From PVC group bacterium (GTDB lineage Bacteria; Verrucomicrobiota; Kiritimatiellia; SS1-B-03-39; UBA6053), in NCBI GenBank assembly GCA_003565035.1, contig PXDP01000489.1, forward strand, positions 1 through 13,126: a stretch of 13,126 bases of DNA, written 5' to 3'. This document shows, piece by piece, positions 6,629 through 13,126 of this stretch. Positions within the stretch are counted from its first letter, which is position 1. Each line of letters begins with the position of its first letter. A program made the translations under genes and the position numbers. The notes beneath the pieces were generated by a model. It searched no databases and was not told where the DNA came from. It worked only from the letters and a program-made list of their open reading frames with translations.

Positions 6629-7087
6629 ATGAGTCTCCCCTTTCAAACCCTCCGTACCTTCATTCGCCGCTTTGAACTCCTGATCGTCATCCTCCTGATT
6701 CTCCTGATGATGATCGTCGTCGCGCTCTCGCTGGCGGAGCTGGTCATCCTTCTCGCATCCGACCTGCTGCAGGGGGCACCCAATATTCTCAGAAACCACG
6801 ACATGCTGAATCTGCTGGGCTATTTCATGATGGTCCTCATCGCTCTGGAGTTGCTGGAAACCATCAAAAACTATCTCACCGAAAACGCCATTCACGTTGA
6901 AGTCGTCCTCCTCGTCGCCATGATCGCTGTGGCCCGGAAAGTGATCATCCTCGATATGAAAGAACTCCAGCCGCTCACCCTCTTCGGCATCGCCACCGTC
7001 ATTCTCAGCCTCTCCGCCAGCTACTGGCTGATGAAAAAAACCGAATGTGTCGGCAAGTCGCCGAGTCAGCCCTCATCCCCACGGTAA
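6629..7087 (+). CDS. PsiE-family (phosphate-starvation-inducible) membrane protein
   Basis: This is a 152-residue integral membrane protein with four hydrophobic segments at about 16-45, 60-82, 90-108 and 117-136. The segment ELLETIKNYLTENAIHVEVV, continuing LLVAMIAVARKVIIL, is the hallmark of the PsiE family. The family is named for E. coli psiE, which is under phosphate and cAMP control; the molecular function is unknown, so none is assigned. The C-terminal tail is short and polar. There is no Shine-Dalgarno site before the ATG at 6629-6631, and I see no Pho box in the 76-bp divergent gap to asnS. The gene converges on tgt with only 2 nt between the stop codons. An alternative ATG choice is unlikely because the first helix starts about 15 residues in. 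Confidence 0.85.
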   Translation: MSLPFQTLRTFIRRFELLIVILLILLMMIVVALSLAELVILLASDLLQGAPNILRNHDMLNLLGYFMMVLIALELLETIKNYLTENAIHVEVVLLVAMIAVARKVIILDMKELQPLTLFGIATVILSLSASYWLMKKTECVGKSPSQPSSPR

Positions 7088-7089
7088 GA

Positions 7090-8220
7090 TCAGTCCTGCA
7101 CACGTATTTTATTGTATCCGGCATGAAAGGTGCGTCGATATTCCGTGAAGGTCCCGGCGGCGATGGTTTCGCGGGCTTCGGCCATGACTGTGCCCATGCA
7201 ATGGAGATTGTGGAGCGTCAGCAGCCGGTAGCCCAGCAGCTCGTCGCAGTTGATCAGATGGCGGAGATAAGCCCGTGAATAATTCCGGCAGGTGTAACAG
7301 GTGCACCCCTCCTCAACCGGCCGCGGATCTTCTTTCCATTTGGCGTTGCGCACCGCATAACGCCCCTGGCGCGTCACGGCGGAACCGTTGCGCGCAATCC
7401 GCGTCGGCAGCACACAGTCAAACATGTCCACCCCGCGAGCGATCGATTCGAGCATTTGATCCAGTAATCCAACGCCCATGAGGTAGCGGGCCTGGTTTTC
7501 AGGCAGGTATTTTACGGAAGCCTCCACGCCGGGGAGGATCAGTTCATCCGGTTCGCCCACGCTGACCCCGCCGATGGCATAGCCATCGAAACCGATGGAC
7601 ACCAGTTCTTCGGCGAACATCCCGCGCAATTCCGCGAATTCGCCCCCCTGCACAATCGCAAACTGAATCTGCCCCGCCGCCCGCGGCTGCTCTTTGCAGA
7701 CCTTGGCCCAGCGCAGTGTGCGCCGAACCGCGTTTTCGGCATATTCCGGCGTGGCGGGATAGGGAATACATTCATCGAACAGCATGGCGATGTCCGAGCC
7801 GAGTTCCCGCTGAATCCGCATGGATTCCACCGGGCCCATGAACTGCTTGCTGCCGTCGAGGTGACTCTTGAAGGTCACCCCCTCCTCGCTGATATTGTTG
7901 AGGCCGGCCAGAGACCAGACCTGAAACCCGCCGCTGTCGGTGAGAATGGACCCGTCCCAGTGCATGAAACGGTGCAGCCCGCCCATGCGGTCGATCAAAT
8001 CGGAACCGGGACGCTCGTTGAGATGATAGGTGTTGCCGAGAATGATCTCAAAACCCAGACCGGATACGTCCTCGGGGGTCAGGGACTTAACCGTGGCCTG
8101 CGTACCCACCGGCATGAACACAGGGGTGTGGACAAGGCCATGGGCGGTATGCAGGCGGCCGCAGCGGGCGAGACTGTCGGGATCGCGGGCGAGAACATCA
8201 AAGGTACCGGGAGCTTTCAT
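7090..8220 (-). CDS. tgt: Queuine/preQ1 tRNA-guanine transglycosylase
   Basis: This 376-residue enzyme exchanges guanine-34 for preQ1 in tRNAs with GUN anticodons, the key step of queuosine synthesis. Visible signatures are TPVFMPVGTQATVK near the N-terminus, TDSGGFQ with general-base D95, and FAIVQGG and AIGGVSVGE for substrate binding. GVDMFDCVLPTR follows, with the nucleophile D268 at the correct spacing from the zinc site. Zinc ligands C306, C308, C311 (CTCYTC) and H337 are all present. Length is normal for bacterial Tgt. The ATG at 8218-8220 overlaps the TGA of the upstream YeeZ-like gene as ATGA, so translation is probably coupled. No other queuosine gene (queA, queC, queD, queE, queF) is in the window. 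Confidence 0.97.
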   Translation of the reverse strand: MKAPGTFDVLARDPDSLARCGRLHTAHGLVHTPVFMPVGTQATVKSLTPEDVSGLGFEIILGNTYHLNERPGSDLIDRMGGLHRFMHWDGSILTDSGGFQVWSLAGLNNISEEGVTFKSHLDGSKQFMGPVESMRIQRELGSDIAMLFDECIPYPATPEYAENAVRRTLRWAKVCKEQPRAAGQIQFAIVQGGEFAELRGMFAEELVSIGFDGYAIGGVSVGEPDELILPGVEASVKYLPENQARYLMGVGLLDQMLESIARGVDMFDCVLPTRIARNGSAVTRQGRYAVRNAKWKEDPRPVEEGCTCYTCRNYSRAYLRHLINCDELLGYRLLTLHNLHCMGTVMAEARETIAAGTFTEYRRTFHAGYNKIRVQD

Positions 8221-9089
8221 GCCCCGGCATTATCCCCCCCGCCCGTCTTTGGCAAGAATGGAGCTAATCCGCTGCGGTAATCGGGGTACAGAAGCGGGGT
8301 GCCAAGCGCGCGCAACCGTGCGTTGGAGACACGCTTGCATCCCCGGGCGCGGGTGGCCCGGCCGGGATGTTCCTCATCATAACAGCCGTCCGGCAAACCG
8401 GTTTCTCCGCGGATCCAGTCGAAAATCTCGCGGCGCAACGCCGGACAATCGTCACTGACCAGCAGCAGCGGGGGCGGTGGAACCTCACGTCCGGCGAGGA
8501 ACCCCACCACGCCGGCCACGTCATCGCGGTGAATCTGATTGGACCAAATCTCCGGCTTGAGGTAGGGGCGCATACGCAATGCCTGCCGGATCAGCCGGGT
8601 GCGGCCCGGTCCGTACAGTCCGGACAGCCGGAGCACGCAGGTTTCCTCCCCGGCATTGCGCAAAGCCGCCTCCGCCTCCAGTTGCACCTCTCCGGCGCGG
8701 TGTGAGGGCTCTGGCGGAGTCTCTTCATCAACCCATTCGCCGTCCGCACCGCCATATACCCCGGTACTGCCCAGAAACCAGAGTCGCCGGGAACCGCGCC
8801 ATGCGAGCCCGTCCGCAATGCGGGAGGGTCCTTCCACATACACACGCCGGTAGGCGGAGGGATCGGATTGTCCCGTTCCCGAAAGCGCCGAAATCATCAG
8901 ATCCACCGGCGGCACCTCACCCAACGCCGCGAGGCCTCCGGCATCGAGCACGTTGCCGGCAATCACCCGGCCCCCGTCACCTGCCGTACGCCCGGAACGG
9001 TTCAGCCCCCACACCTCGTGTCCGGCCACCGTGAGCCGCCGGGCAATTTCTTGACCACAAAAACCCAGCCCGGCGACGAAAATTCTCAT
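8217..9089 (-). CDS. YeeZ-like NAD(P)-binding epimerase/dehydratase-family protein
   Basis: This is a 290-residue Rossmann-fold protein starting MRIFVAGLGFCGQEIARRL, with the dinucleotide-binding GxGxxG at residues 7-12. It belongs to the atypical short-chain dehydrogenases close to E. coli YeeZ: the motif LGSTGVYGG followed by GEWVDEETPPEP is characteristic. The classical YxxxK catalytic pair is missing. The region where it should lie reads HRAGEVQLEAEAAL, as in other YeeZ-type proteins, so the reaction is unknown. HRDDVAGVV is the usual late epimerase-fold motif. The start ATG 9087-9089 was chosen because the Rossmann strand begins there; ATG 9111-9113 (MPVQRSGD) is an alternative. The gene overlaps the GH1 stub upstream and tgt downstream, each by ATGA, and has only a weak ribosome binding site of its own. 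Confidence 0.85.
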   Translation of the reverse strand: MRIFVAGLGFCGQEIARRLTVAGHEVWGLNRSGRTAGDGGRVIAGNVLDAGGLAALGEVPPVDLMISALSGTGQSDPSAYRRVYVEGPSRIADGLAWRGSRRLWFLGSTGVYGGADGEWVDEETPPEPSHRAGEVQLEAEAALRNAGEETCVLRLSGLYGPGRTRLIRQALRMRPYLKPEIWSNQIHRDDVAGVVGFLAGREVPPPPLLLVSDDCPALRREIFDWIRGETGLPDGCYDEEHPGRATRARGCKRVSNARLRALGTPLLYPDYRSGLAPFLPKTGGGDNAGA

Positions 9090-9259
9090 GTCACCGGAGC
9101 GTTGAACGGGCATTCGCCGTTGTGACCGTCTTCGATTTTCCCGGGCGTGCGGGCCAGCATATCCCACACGTCCCGCCCGAGGCCTCCCTGTTTTCCCGCA
9201 CCTTCAATTTGATAGGCCGCAGCGGCGGCCCCCCAGGTCATCTCCGATGAAAACGCCAT
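9086..9259 (-). pseudogene. N-terminal stub of a family 1 glycoside hydrolase (beta-glucosidase)
   Basis: A 57-codon frame encodes MAFSSEMTWGAAAAAYQIEG, then continues AGKQGGLGRDVWDMLARTPG and KIEDGHNGE. This matches the N-terminus of GH1 beta-glucosidases position by position (F-x-WGAATAAYQIEGA, GRGxSIWDxF, TPGKIxDGDNGE). The match stops after E49, at about 9113. A complete enzyme would go on with VACDHYHR and about 390 more residues including both catalytic glutamates; here the frame ends CPFNAPVT and a TGA. No other frame downstream continues the family, so this is a deletion or recombination remnant rather than a simple frameshift. The start has AAGGAG (9264-9269) overlapping the kinase stop, 4 nt from the ATG, and the stop overlaps the next start as ATGA. 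It may now serve only to couple translation. It cannot be an active glycosidase. Confidence 0.8.
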
Positions 9260-9267
9260 ATTTCTCC

Positions 9268-12200
9268 TTATTTCTGTTCGTTTGTTTTTGATAAATAAGC
9301 CGTCAAAATTCTGGACAGAGCACTCAGGCTCAAAGGCTTGGAAACATAATCATTCATGCCCGCCTCTAAACAAAGCTCCCGGTCGCCCTTGAGCGCATTT
9401 GCGGTCATGGCCACGATAATGACCTCTGGATTCCGAATGCCCTCCGTTCCAAGGCGAATGGCCCGACAAGCCTCCAATCCGTCCATAATCGGCATCTGCA
9501 CGTCCATCAACACCAAATCGGTATCCTTATCTTTCAGGTGATTGAGTACCTCTTCGCCATTCACCGCGACATCCGCCTGGATGCCAAAACGCTTCAACGT
9601 GCCCAGGGCCACCTGTCGGTTGACAGGATTATCCTCCGCGACCAGAACCCGTGCGCTCGGGAATCGCGGTAATTCGGCGGCGTTCGCCGCCGGCGGGGTT
9701 GCGATCGCCTGATTCAGCGGTTTGTCCGGCTGCATCGCCAGCACCATGGCATCCAACAGCTCCACCGGAGAAAGAGGCTTTAAAATCACCGCCCGGAAAC
9801 CATTCTCCCGGAATTCACGCCGGGTGGGTGCCATGGTGATCGAAGAGAGCAAAATCAGCCGGATGTCCTTCAATAAGGGATCGGTCTGCATCTCCCTGGC
9901 CAGCATCATCCCGTCCATTTTCGGCATCTGCATATCCAACACCGCCAGGGAAACCGGCTCGCCCTCTTTGGCGCACATTCGGGCCAGGGCCAGGGCCTCC
10001 GGACCGTCCTCCGCCTCCAGGACCTTCATCCGCCAGGATTCCAAACGCCCCCGCAGCACAACCCGGTTGAGTTCATTATCGTCCACAATCAACACCCGTA
10101 AATCATCAAAATTGTCCGGCACCACCAGCGTTTCCGGGCTGAAGGAAAGTGGTTTGGCCAACTCAACGGAAAACCGGAATTCCGAGCCCCGCCCCTCCTG
10201 GCTCTGCACATGTATATCTCCACCCATCATGTGAACAAGCTGACGCGAAATCGCCAAACCCAGCCCCGTCCCTCCGAACCGGCGGGTGATTGAACCGTCC
10301 ACCTGGGAGAACTTCTCAAACAGCCGTTTTCTGGCCTCCTCGGGGATCCCAATTCCGGTGTCACGGATGGTGAACCGCAAGCGGGTCTTTTCTTTATAGT
10401 TGTCCTCCACCTCCACTTTCACGAAAATCTCCCCCCTTTCCGTAAATTTAATCGCATTGCCCACCAGGTTTGTCAGGACCTGCCGCAGTCGACCGGGATC
10501 CCCGGAATGGAATCGGGGCACATTCACGCCGATGTCATAGACGAATTCCAAACCCTTTTCCTCCGCCCGCAACGCCAGCGTGGGCAGGCTGTCATCCATC
10601 ATCTCGTACACATCAAAATCCATCTCCTCCAACTCAAGACGGCCGGCTTCAATTTTGGAAAAATCCAGAATGTCATTAATCACCGACATTAAGGACCGCG
10701 CACTGGACAACACCGCCACAGCGAAACGCCCCTGATCCTCAGACAGACCGGTATCCATCAACAGCTCCGTCATGCCGATGACTCCATTCATCGGTGTGCG
10801 GATTTCATGGCTCATGTTCGCCAGAAATTCGCTTTTTGCCCGATTGGCATCTTCTGCGTCTTTCTGCGCATCCCGGGCCTGCCCCAGTGCCGCCTCCAGT
10901 TGTTTGTTGGATTCCTCCAAGGCATGATTCAGTTTTCTAAGCTCCCGCTCATCCTGGACCCGGCGGGTGATTTCCGAAATGTATCCGTTCCAGCATTCCG
11001 AATGAGCGGGATCCGCCGTGGCGGTGACCTCATACCAGCGAATACGGCCACTCTGATCGGTATGCACCGTGAAACGCACGGAATGTCCCGGCAGCACACT
11101 GTTCCCAAGCGTCTTCAAAAACCGGTTCCGTTCCTGATCCGAAAACAGTTGCAAAAACGGTTCGGCATCCCGCCGAAGATCGGCGGCCTGAATCCCGAAC
11201 AGACAATGGGCGGAGTCGCTGCACGAGGAAAACACCCAGCCGCGGGCCCCTTTGCGACGAAACTGAAACACCATCCCGGGCAGTTGTCCCGCCACGATGG
11301 ACAAGCGGTGCTGGGCTCCCCGTCGAGCCTCCAGCAGATGCAAAATCAACCCCACGCCCAATAAGGCGATCAGCCCCGAACCCAACACAATTCCCCGCAT
11401 CCATGGCACCGCCCGGGCAAAGCGGTTGTGAATGCCCTTCACGGTTTCGTCCCCGCCCAAAGACACCAGCAAAGCGACAGGCTGTCCCTCGAGATTTTTC
11501 ACGGGATACCCCATGATCACATAAAAGCGGTCTCCCGTCCGGAAAACGTCCACCCAGGAGACAACGGCCTCCACATTCCGCTGCAAAACAGGACGGATCT
11601 GACGGACAACCTTATCCCTAAGTTCGGGCGGAGCTTCCTGCAAAATGCGTTTAGAGCGGACCCATTCATTATCTTCAACCATATAGGACGCCGCCAACTC
11701 CGACAACCCGTATCCATCAATTAAATCCTCAAAAACGGTTGAACGGACCACCGACTCCCGAATCATAAACTGATAGTCCCGACCGGGGTTCATCCGCAAG
11801 AGATACCGCCAAATCGCATCCGGCAGAAAACTGGTCTCCACACTGCCGACATGCTGCCCCTCAAAAAAGAGAGGATGCACAAAGCGGAAGCCGTTCAAAA
11901 CCCGTCCCTCTTCAAAAGCCTGCGCCGGTTGCAGCGTCCGGTTCGCCGCCTCTACCGTAGGCCGCACCCCCACCAGCGAATCCCCATACCGCTCCGGACG
12001 GTGCATCCGCAGAAAACTGTCCGACGCTTTCGTGTGAAAATGTAATTGACGGATCCCCCGCTCCAGCATTCGCCCATAAATCGGCCGCATCAGATCATAA
12101 AGTTCCAGCCGGTAACGGTGCCGCTCCTCCTCATCCTCTGCGATCGACTGAAAAAACATAAGTTGCGGCACCTGATGTGCATCACCTGTGGCCAAAACCT

Positions 12201-12438
12201 CCCCCAGCATGAATTCCGTCAGAATCTGATGGTTCCGCATCGCCGAGTTCACTTCATTGTTGAAGGAAAGAAGCTCCTTCTCCAGCGTATGCCGAATCTG
12301 TTCATCCCGGTCCCTCCGCAAAACCCATTCACCCAGAACAAAAAGTGCCCCCGTGAGAAAGAGGACAAACGTGTAGGCCGCAAAGGCCCTGGAATTATTT
12401 GCAGAAAGCATCCTGCTTGAAAAAGATAAACGCTTCAT
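9268..12438 (-). CDS. Hybrid sensor histidine kinase with double-Cache-like sensor and two receiver domains
   Basis: This is a 1056-residue inner-membrane signalling protein. Order: membrane helix 1 (about 19-39); extracytoplasmic sensor (about 40-346) with LHFHTKASDSFLRMHRPERY, typical of dCache_3-type sensors; membrane helix 2 (about 347-369); PAS domain (about 375-495); coiled coil (495-535); HisKA with SHEIRTP and phospho-acceptor H544; HATPase with N661 (NLVGNAIKFT), DTGIGIP (D693) and GGTGLGLAI; receiver 1 (about 780-900) with D786/D787, phospho-acceptor D835 and K887; receiver 2 (about 930-1050) with E935/D936, D979, T1012 and K1034. All catalytic residues look intact. There is no Hpt domain and no DNA-binding output, and no partner lies in the window, so the phosphorelay target is unknown. 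AGGTGAG at 12444-12450 precedes the ATG. The gene is first in the string leading to tgt. The ligand is not predictable. Confidence 0.95.
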   Translation of the reverse strand: MKRLSFSSRMLSANNSRAFAAYTFVLFLTGALFVLGEWVLRRDRDEQIRHTLEKELLSFNNEVNSAMRNHQILTEFMLGEVLATGDAHQVPQLMFFQSIAEDEEERHRYRLELYDLMRPIYGRMLERGIRQLHFHTKASDSFLRMHRPERYGDSLVGVRPTVEAANRTLQPAQAFEEGRVLNGFRFVHPLFFEGQHVGSVETSFLPDAIWRYLLRMNPGRDYQFMIRESVVRSTVFEDLIDGYGLSELAASYMVEDNEWVRSKRILQEAPPELRDKVVRQIRPVLQRNVEAVVSWVDVFRTGDRFYVIMGYPVKNLEGQPVALLVSLGGDETVKGIHNRFARAVPWMRGIVLGSGLIALLGVGLILHLLEARRGAQHRLSIVAGQLPGMVFQFRRKGARGWVFSSCSDSAHCLFGIQAADLRRDAEPFLQLFSDQERNRFLKTLGNSVLPGHSVRFTVHTDQSGRIRWYEVTATADPAHSECWNGYISEITRRVQDERELRKLNHALEESNKQLEAALGQARDAQKDAEDANRAKSEFLANMSHEIRTPMNGVIGMTELLMDTGLSEDQGRFAVAVLSSARSLMSVINDILDFSKIEAGRLELEEMDFDVYEMMDDSLPTLALRAEEKGLEFVYDIGVNVPRFHSGDPGRLRQVLTNLVGNAIKFTERGEIFVKVEVEDNYKEKTRLRFTIRDTGIGIPEEARKRLFEKFSQVDGSITRRFGGTGLGLAISRQLVHMMGGDIHVQSQEGRGSEFRFSVELAKPLSFSPETLVVPDNFDDLRVLIVDDNELNRVVLRGRLESWRMKVLEAEDGPEALALARMCAKEGEPVSLAVLDMQMPKMDGMMLAREMQTDPLLKDIRLILLSSITMAPTRREFRENGFRAVILKPLSPVELLDAMVLAMQPDKPLNQAIATPPAANAAELPRFPSARVLVAEDNPVNRQVALGTLKRFGIQADVAVNGEEVLNHLKDKDTDLVLMDVQMPIMDGLEACRAIRLGTEGIRNPEVIIVAMTANALKGDRELCLEAGMNDYVSKPLSLSALSRILTAYLSKTNEQK

Positions 12439-12511
12439 AAAATCTCACCTGAAACGATGTTGCCATCCTTTGCCGGAATTGACCAGCACCAAACAGTCTA
12501 AACCGGATATT

Positions 12512-12531
12512 TTATACAGGCGCCTATAAAA
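12512..12531. promoter_or_regulatory. Imperfect palindrome with -10-like boxes upstream of the kinase
   Basis: A 20-bp near-palindrome centred on GGCGCC (12519-12524) pairs at 8 of 10 positions. Its ends read as TATAAA on both strands (minus 12511-12516, plus 12525-12530), so it could hold a -10 box for the kinase gene, about 75 nt upstream of its ATG. I see no matching -35 box. Possible operator or promoter core; weak evidence. Confidence 0.3.
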
Positions 12532-12627
12532 TGACCCTTGATTCCTGGATCACGCATTTCGAGGCAGAAGTTGCCACCGCGTAAAAAATTTCCCAAGCAT
12601 GTGTGCCTTGCTCGCACGAAATGAATT

Positions 12628-12651
12628 CTTTAAAATACCTGTTAAAATACA
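12628..12651. repeat. 24-bp AT-rich repeat, copy 1
   Basis: This 24-bp sequence recurs at 12953-12976 with one mismatch (23 of 24 identical). Within it TTAAAATAC occurs twice, at 12630-12638 and 12642-12650, 12 bp apart. It lies 10 bp before the tandem 59/60-bp repeats. Confidence 0.85.
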
Positions 12652-12661
12652 AAACAAATCC

Positions 12662-12780
12662 TGAGCCAAGGGGGAAAGGACCGCCAATCGCCGATTGGCC
12701 AGCGGCCGGCGACAGCCGGCTGAGCCAAGGGGGAAAGGACCGCCAATCGCCGATTGGCCCAGCGGCCGGCGACAGCCGGC
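12662..12780. repeat. Tandem 59/60-bp repeat with nested palindromes (REP-like)
   Basis: Two head-to-tail copies, 12662-12720 (59 bp) and 12721-12780 (60 bp), differ only by one extra C at the GGCC(C)AGC junction. Each carries a 17-bp inverted repeat GCCAATCG-C-CGATTGGC (12683-12699 and 12742-12758). Each also carries a GCCGGC-GACA-GCCGGC hairpin (12705-12720 and 12765-12780), and CAGCCGGCTG, a perfect 10-bp palindrome, bridges each copy's end (12713-12722 and 12773-12782). The structure resembles REP/BIME-type palindromic units. Confidence 0.9.
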
Positions 12781-12794
12781 TGTCACCCGGATCT

Positions 12795-12854
12795 TACTCG
12801 TACTCGTAATCGCCCTCTGCCCCTATCCGTGTTCATCCGCGTCCATCCATGATT
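12795..12854. repeat. Short periodic sequence
   Basis: TACTCG-TACTCG-TAATCG (12795-12812) is a period-6 tract. A period-10 tract follows: ATCCGTGTTC, ATCCGCGTCC, ATCCATGATT (12825-12854). Similar ATCCGTGTTCATCCGTGTCC-type strings are, from memory, scattered widely between genes of Planctomycetes and Verrucomicrobia; that statement is recollection, not a search. Confidence 0.6.
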
Positions 12855-12863
12855 CTTTCTTCT

Positions 12864-12880
12864 TCGGCAGGGACTGCCGA
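12864..12880. repeat. 7-bp-stem hairpin
   Basis: TCGGCAG (12864-12870) and CTGCCGA (12874-12880) are exact reverse complements around a GGA loop. There is no T-run on either side, so it is not a convincing intrinsic terminator; it may be another REP-like palindrome. Confidence 0.6.
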
Positions 12881-12913
12881 GCTACGCTTCCCTAACCTCT
12901 TCCCCCCCACACA

Positions 12914-12947
12914 CACATTCGCGGGCCGGCTCTGCCATTCGCGGGTT
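12914..12947. repeat. 34-bp repeat, copy 1
   Basis: This unit recurs at 12983-13016 with three mismatches (31 of 34 identical). CATTCGCGGG occurs twice inside each copy (12916-12925 and 12936-12945 here), so four copies of this decamer lie within 100 bp. Confidence 0.88.
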
Positions 12948-12952
12948 TTTTC

Positions 12953-12976
12953 CTTTAAATTACCTGTTAAAATACA
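12953..12976. repeat. 24-bp AT-rich repeat, copy 2
   Basis: Second copy of the unit at 12628-12651, same orientation, one mismatch. It fits between the two 34-bp copies with 5 and 6 bp of spacing. Confidence 0.85.
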
Positions 12977-12982
12977 TGACCT

Positions 12983-13016
12983 CACATTCGCGGGCCTACT
13001 TTGCCATTCGCGGGTT
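12983..13016. repeat. 34-bp repeat, copy 2
   Basis: Second copy of the unit at 12914-12947, same orientation, starting 69 bp after the first. The three differences all lie in the middle five bases that separate the two CATTCGCGGG decamers, so the decamers are the conserved part. Confidence 0.88.
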
Positions 13017-13126
13017 CGCTTGCCCCACATCCCAGACATTCGAGAGACATCTCCGACAAAAAGCTTGTGCGTACGGGTCAAATCCGTCATAAAACAACCC
13101 ATGTTATCGAACAAGCCCACCTATCT

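Larger units (their letters stand above)
12439..13126. other. Repeat-rich intergenic region without a convincing gene
   Basis: From the kinase start to the window end there is no frame with recognisable protein similarity. The open frames at 12550-12786 (-), 12603-12809 (+) and 12833-13120 (-) are built from the DNA repeats and translate into repeated, low-information peptides. The stretch holds a 59/60-bp tandem pair with nested palindromes, two copies each of a 24-bp and a 34-bp repeat that are interleaved, a 7-bp-stem hairpin, and short periodic sequence. Such material resembles the dispersed palindromic and simple repeats common between genes in this bacterial group. The last 100 bp (13020-13126) show nothing I can assign. 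Confidence 0.7.

Noticed and set aside
9086..9259. Explanation of the GH1 stub as a sequencing frameshift
   Set aside because: After E49 none of the three minus-strand frames resumes GH1 sequence before the YeeZ-like gene starts, so a single indel cannot restore the family.
12550..12809. Open frames on both strands (12550-12786 minus, 12603-12809 plus)
   Set aside because: They run through the 59/60-bp tandem repeats on both strands and encode duplicated low-information peptides; neither has a family signature.
12661..13016. Possible CRISPR array
   Set aside because: The repeats are of different families, there are only two copies of each, and there is no regular repeat-spacer spacing and no cas gene in the window.
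12833..13120. 95-codon minus-strand frame with a repeated REWQSRPANV peptide
   Set aside because: The repeated peptide is only the translation of the two 34-bp DNA repeats. There is no ribosome binding site or recognisable family, and the frame crosses the interleaved repeats.

Overview
The window looks like a chromosomal segment of a member of the Planctomycetes-Verrucomicrobia-Chlamydiae group, most plausibly Verrucomicrobiota or Kiritimatiellota. This is inferred from a rotary V-type ATPase operon ending in subunits I and K, long low-homology minor-pilin-like proteins, generally weak Shine-Dalgarno sites, and an intergenic region full of short dispersed-type repeats. No rRNA, tRNA, CRISPR array, transposase or phage gene was found.

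Layout. 1-640 (+): the end of the V-type ATPase operon, with the C-terminus of subunit I followed by the complete proteolipid subunit K. 642-716 is a convergent gap holding four small hairpins or palindromes. 707-4564 (-): a three-gene minor pilin / pseudopilin operon in the order I(PilV)-J(PilW)-K(PilX). It has a good sigma70-type promoter at 4571-4599, one arm of an 11-bp inverted repeat inside that promoter, and coupled or closely spaced genes. 4663-6552 (-): asparaginyl-tRNA synthetase (asnS) followed by an AhpD/carboxymuconolactone-decarboxylase-like CxxC protein. 6629-7087 (+): a PsiE-family membrane protein, convergent with the next block. 7090-12438 (-): a tightly packed gene string read as hybrid sensor histidine kinase, a stub of a family 1 glycoside hydrolase, a YeeZ-like NAD(P)-binding protein, and tRNA-guanine transglycosylase (tgt), with gaps of 8 nt or ATGA overlaps throughout. 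12439-13126: about 690 bp with no convincing gene, carrying a 59/60-bp tandem repeat with nested palindromes, interleaved 34-bp and 24-bp repeats, a hairpin and simple periodic sequence.

How the parts work together. ATPase subunits I and K build the membrane sector of a rotary ion pump, and the K subunit has a residue set like that of sodium-translocating enzymes. The pilin-like trio would form the tip or priming complex of a type IV pilus or type II secretion pseudopilus; its third member carries a repetitive beta-helix-like ectodomain. The kinase senses an extracytoplasmic signal through a double-Cache-like domain, but no histidine phosphotransfer protein or DNA-binding output partner lies in the window. 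Tgt makes the queuosine precursor base exchange in tRNA.

The most notable items are the GH1 remnant wedged with intact translation signals into the kinase-tgt string, the beta-helical minor pilin with its very large PilW-like partner, the inverted repeat across the pilin promoter, a roughly 65-residue coiled-coil insertion in AsnS, and the nested repeat region at the right end. I did not find clear evidence for a wholly new multi-gene system; the pilin trio is the best candidate for something undescribed.
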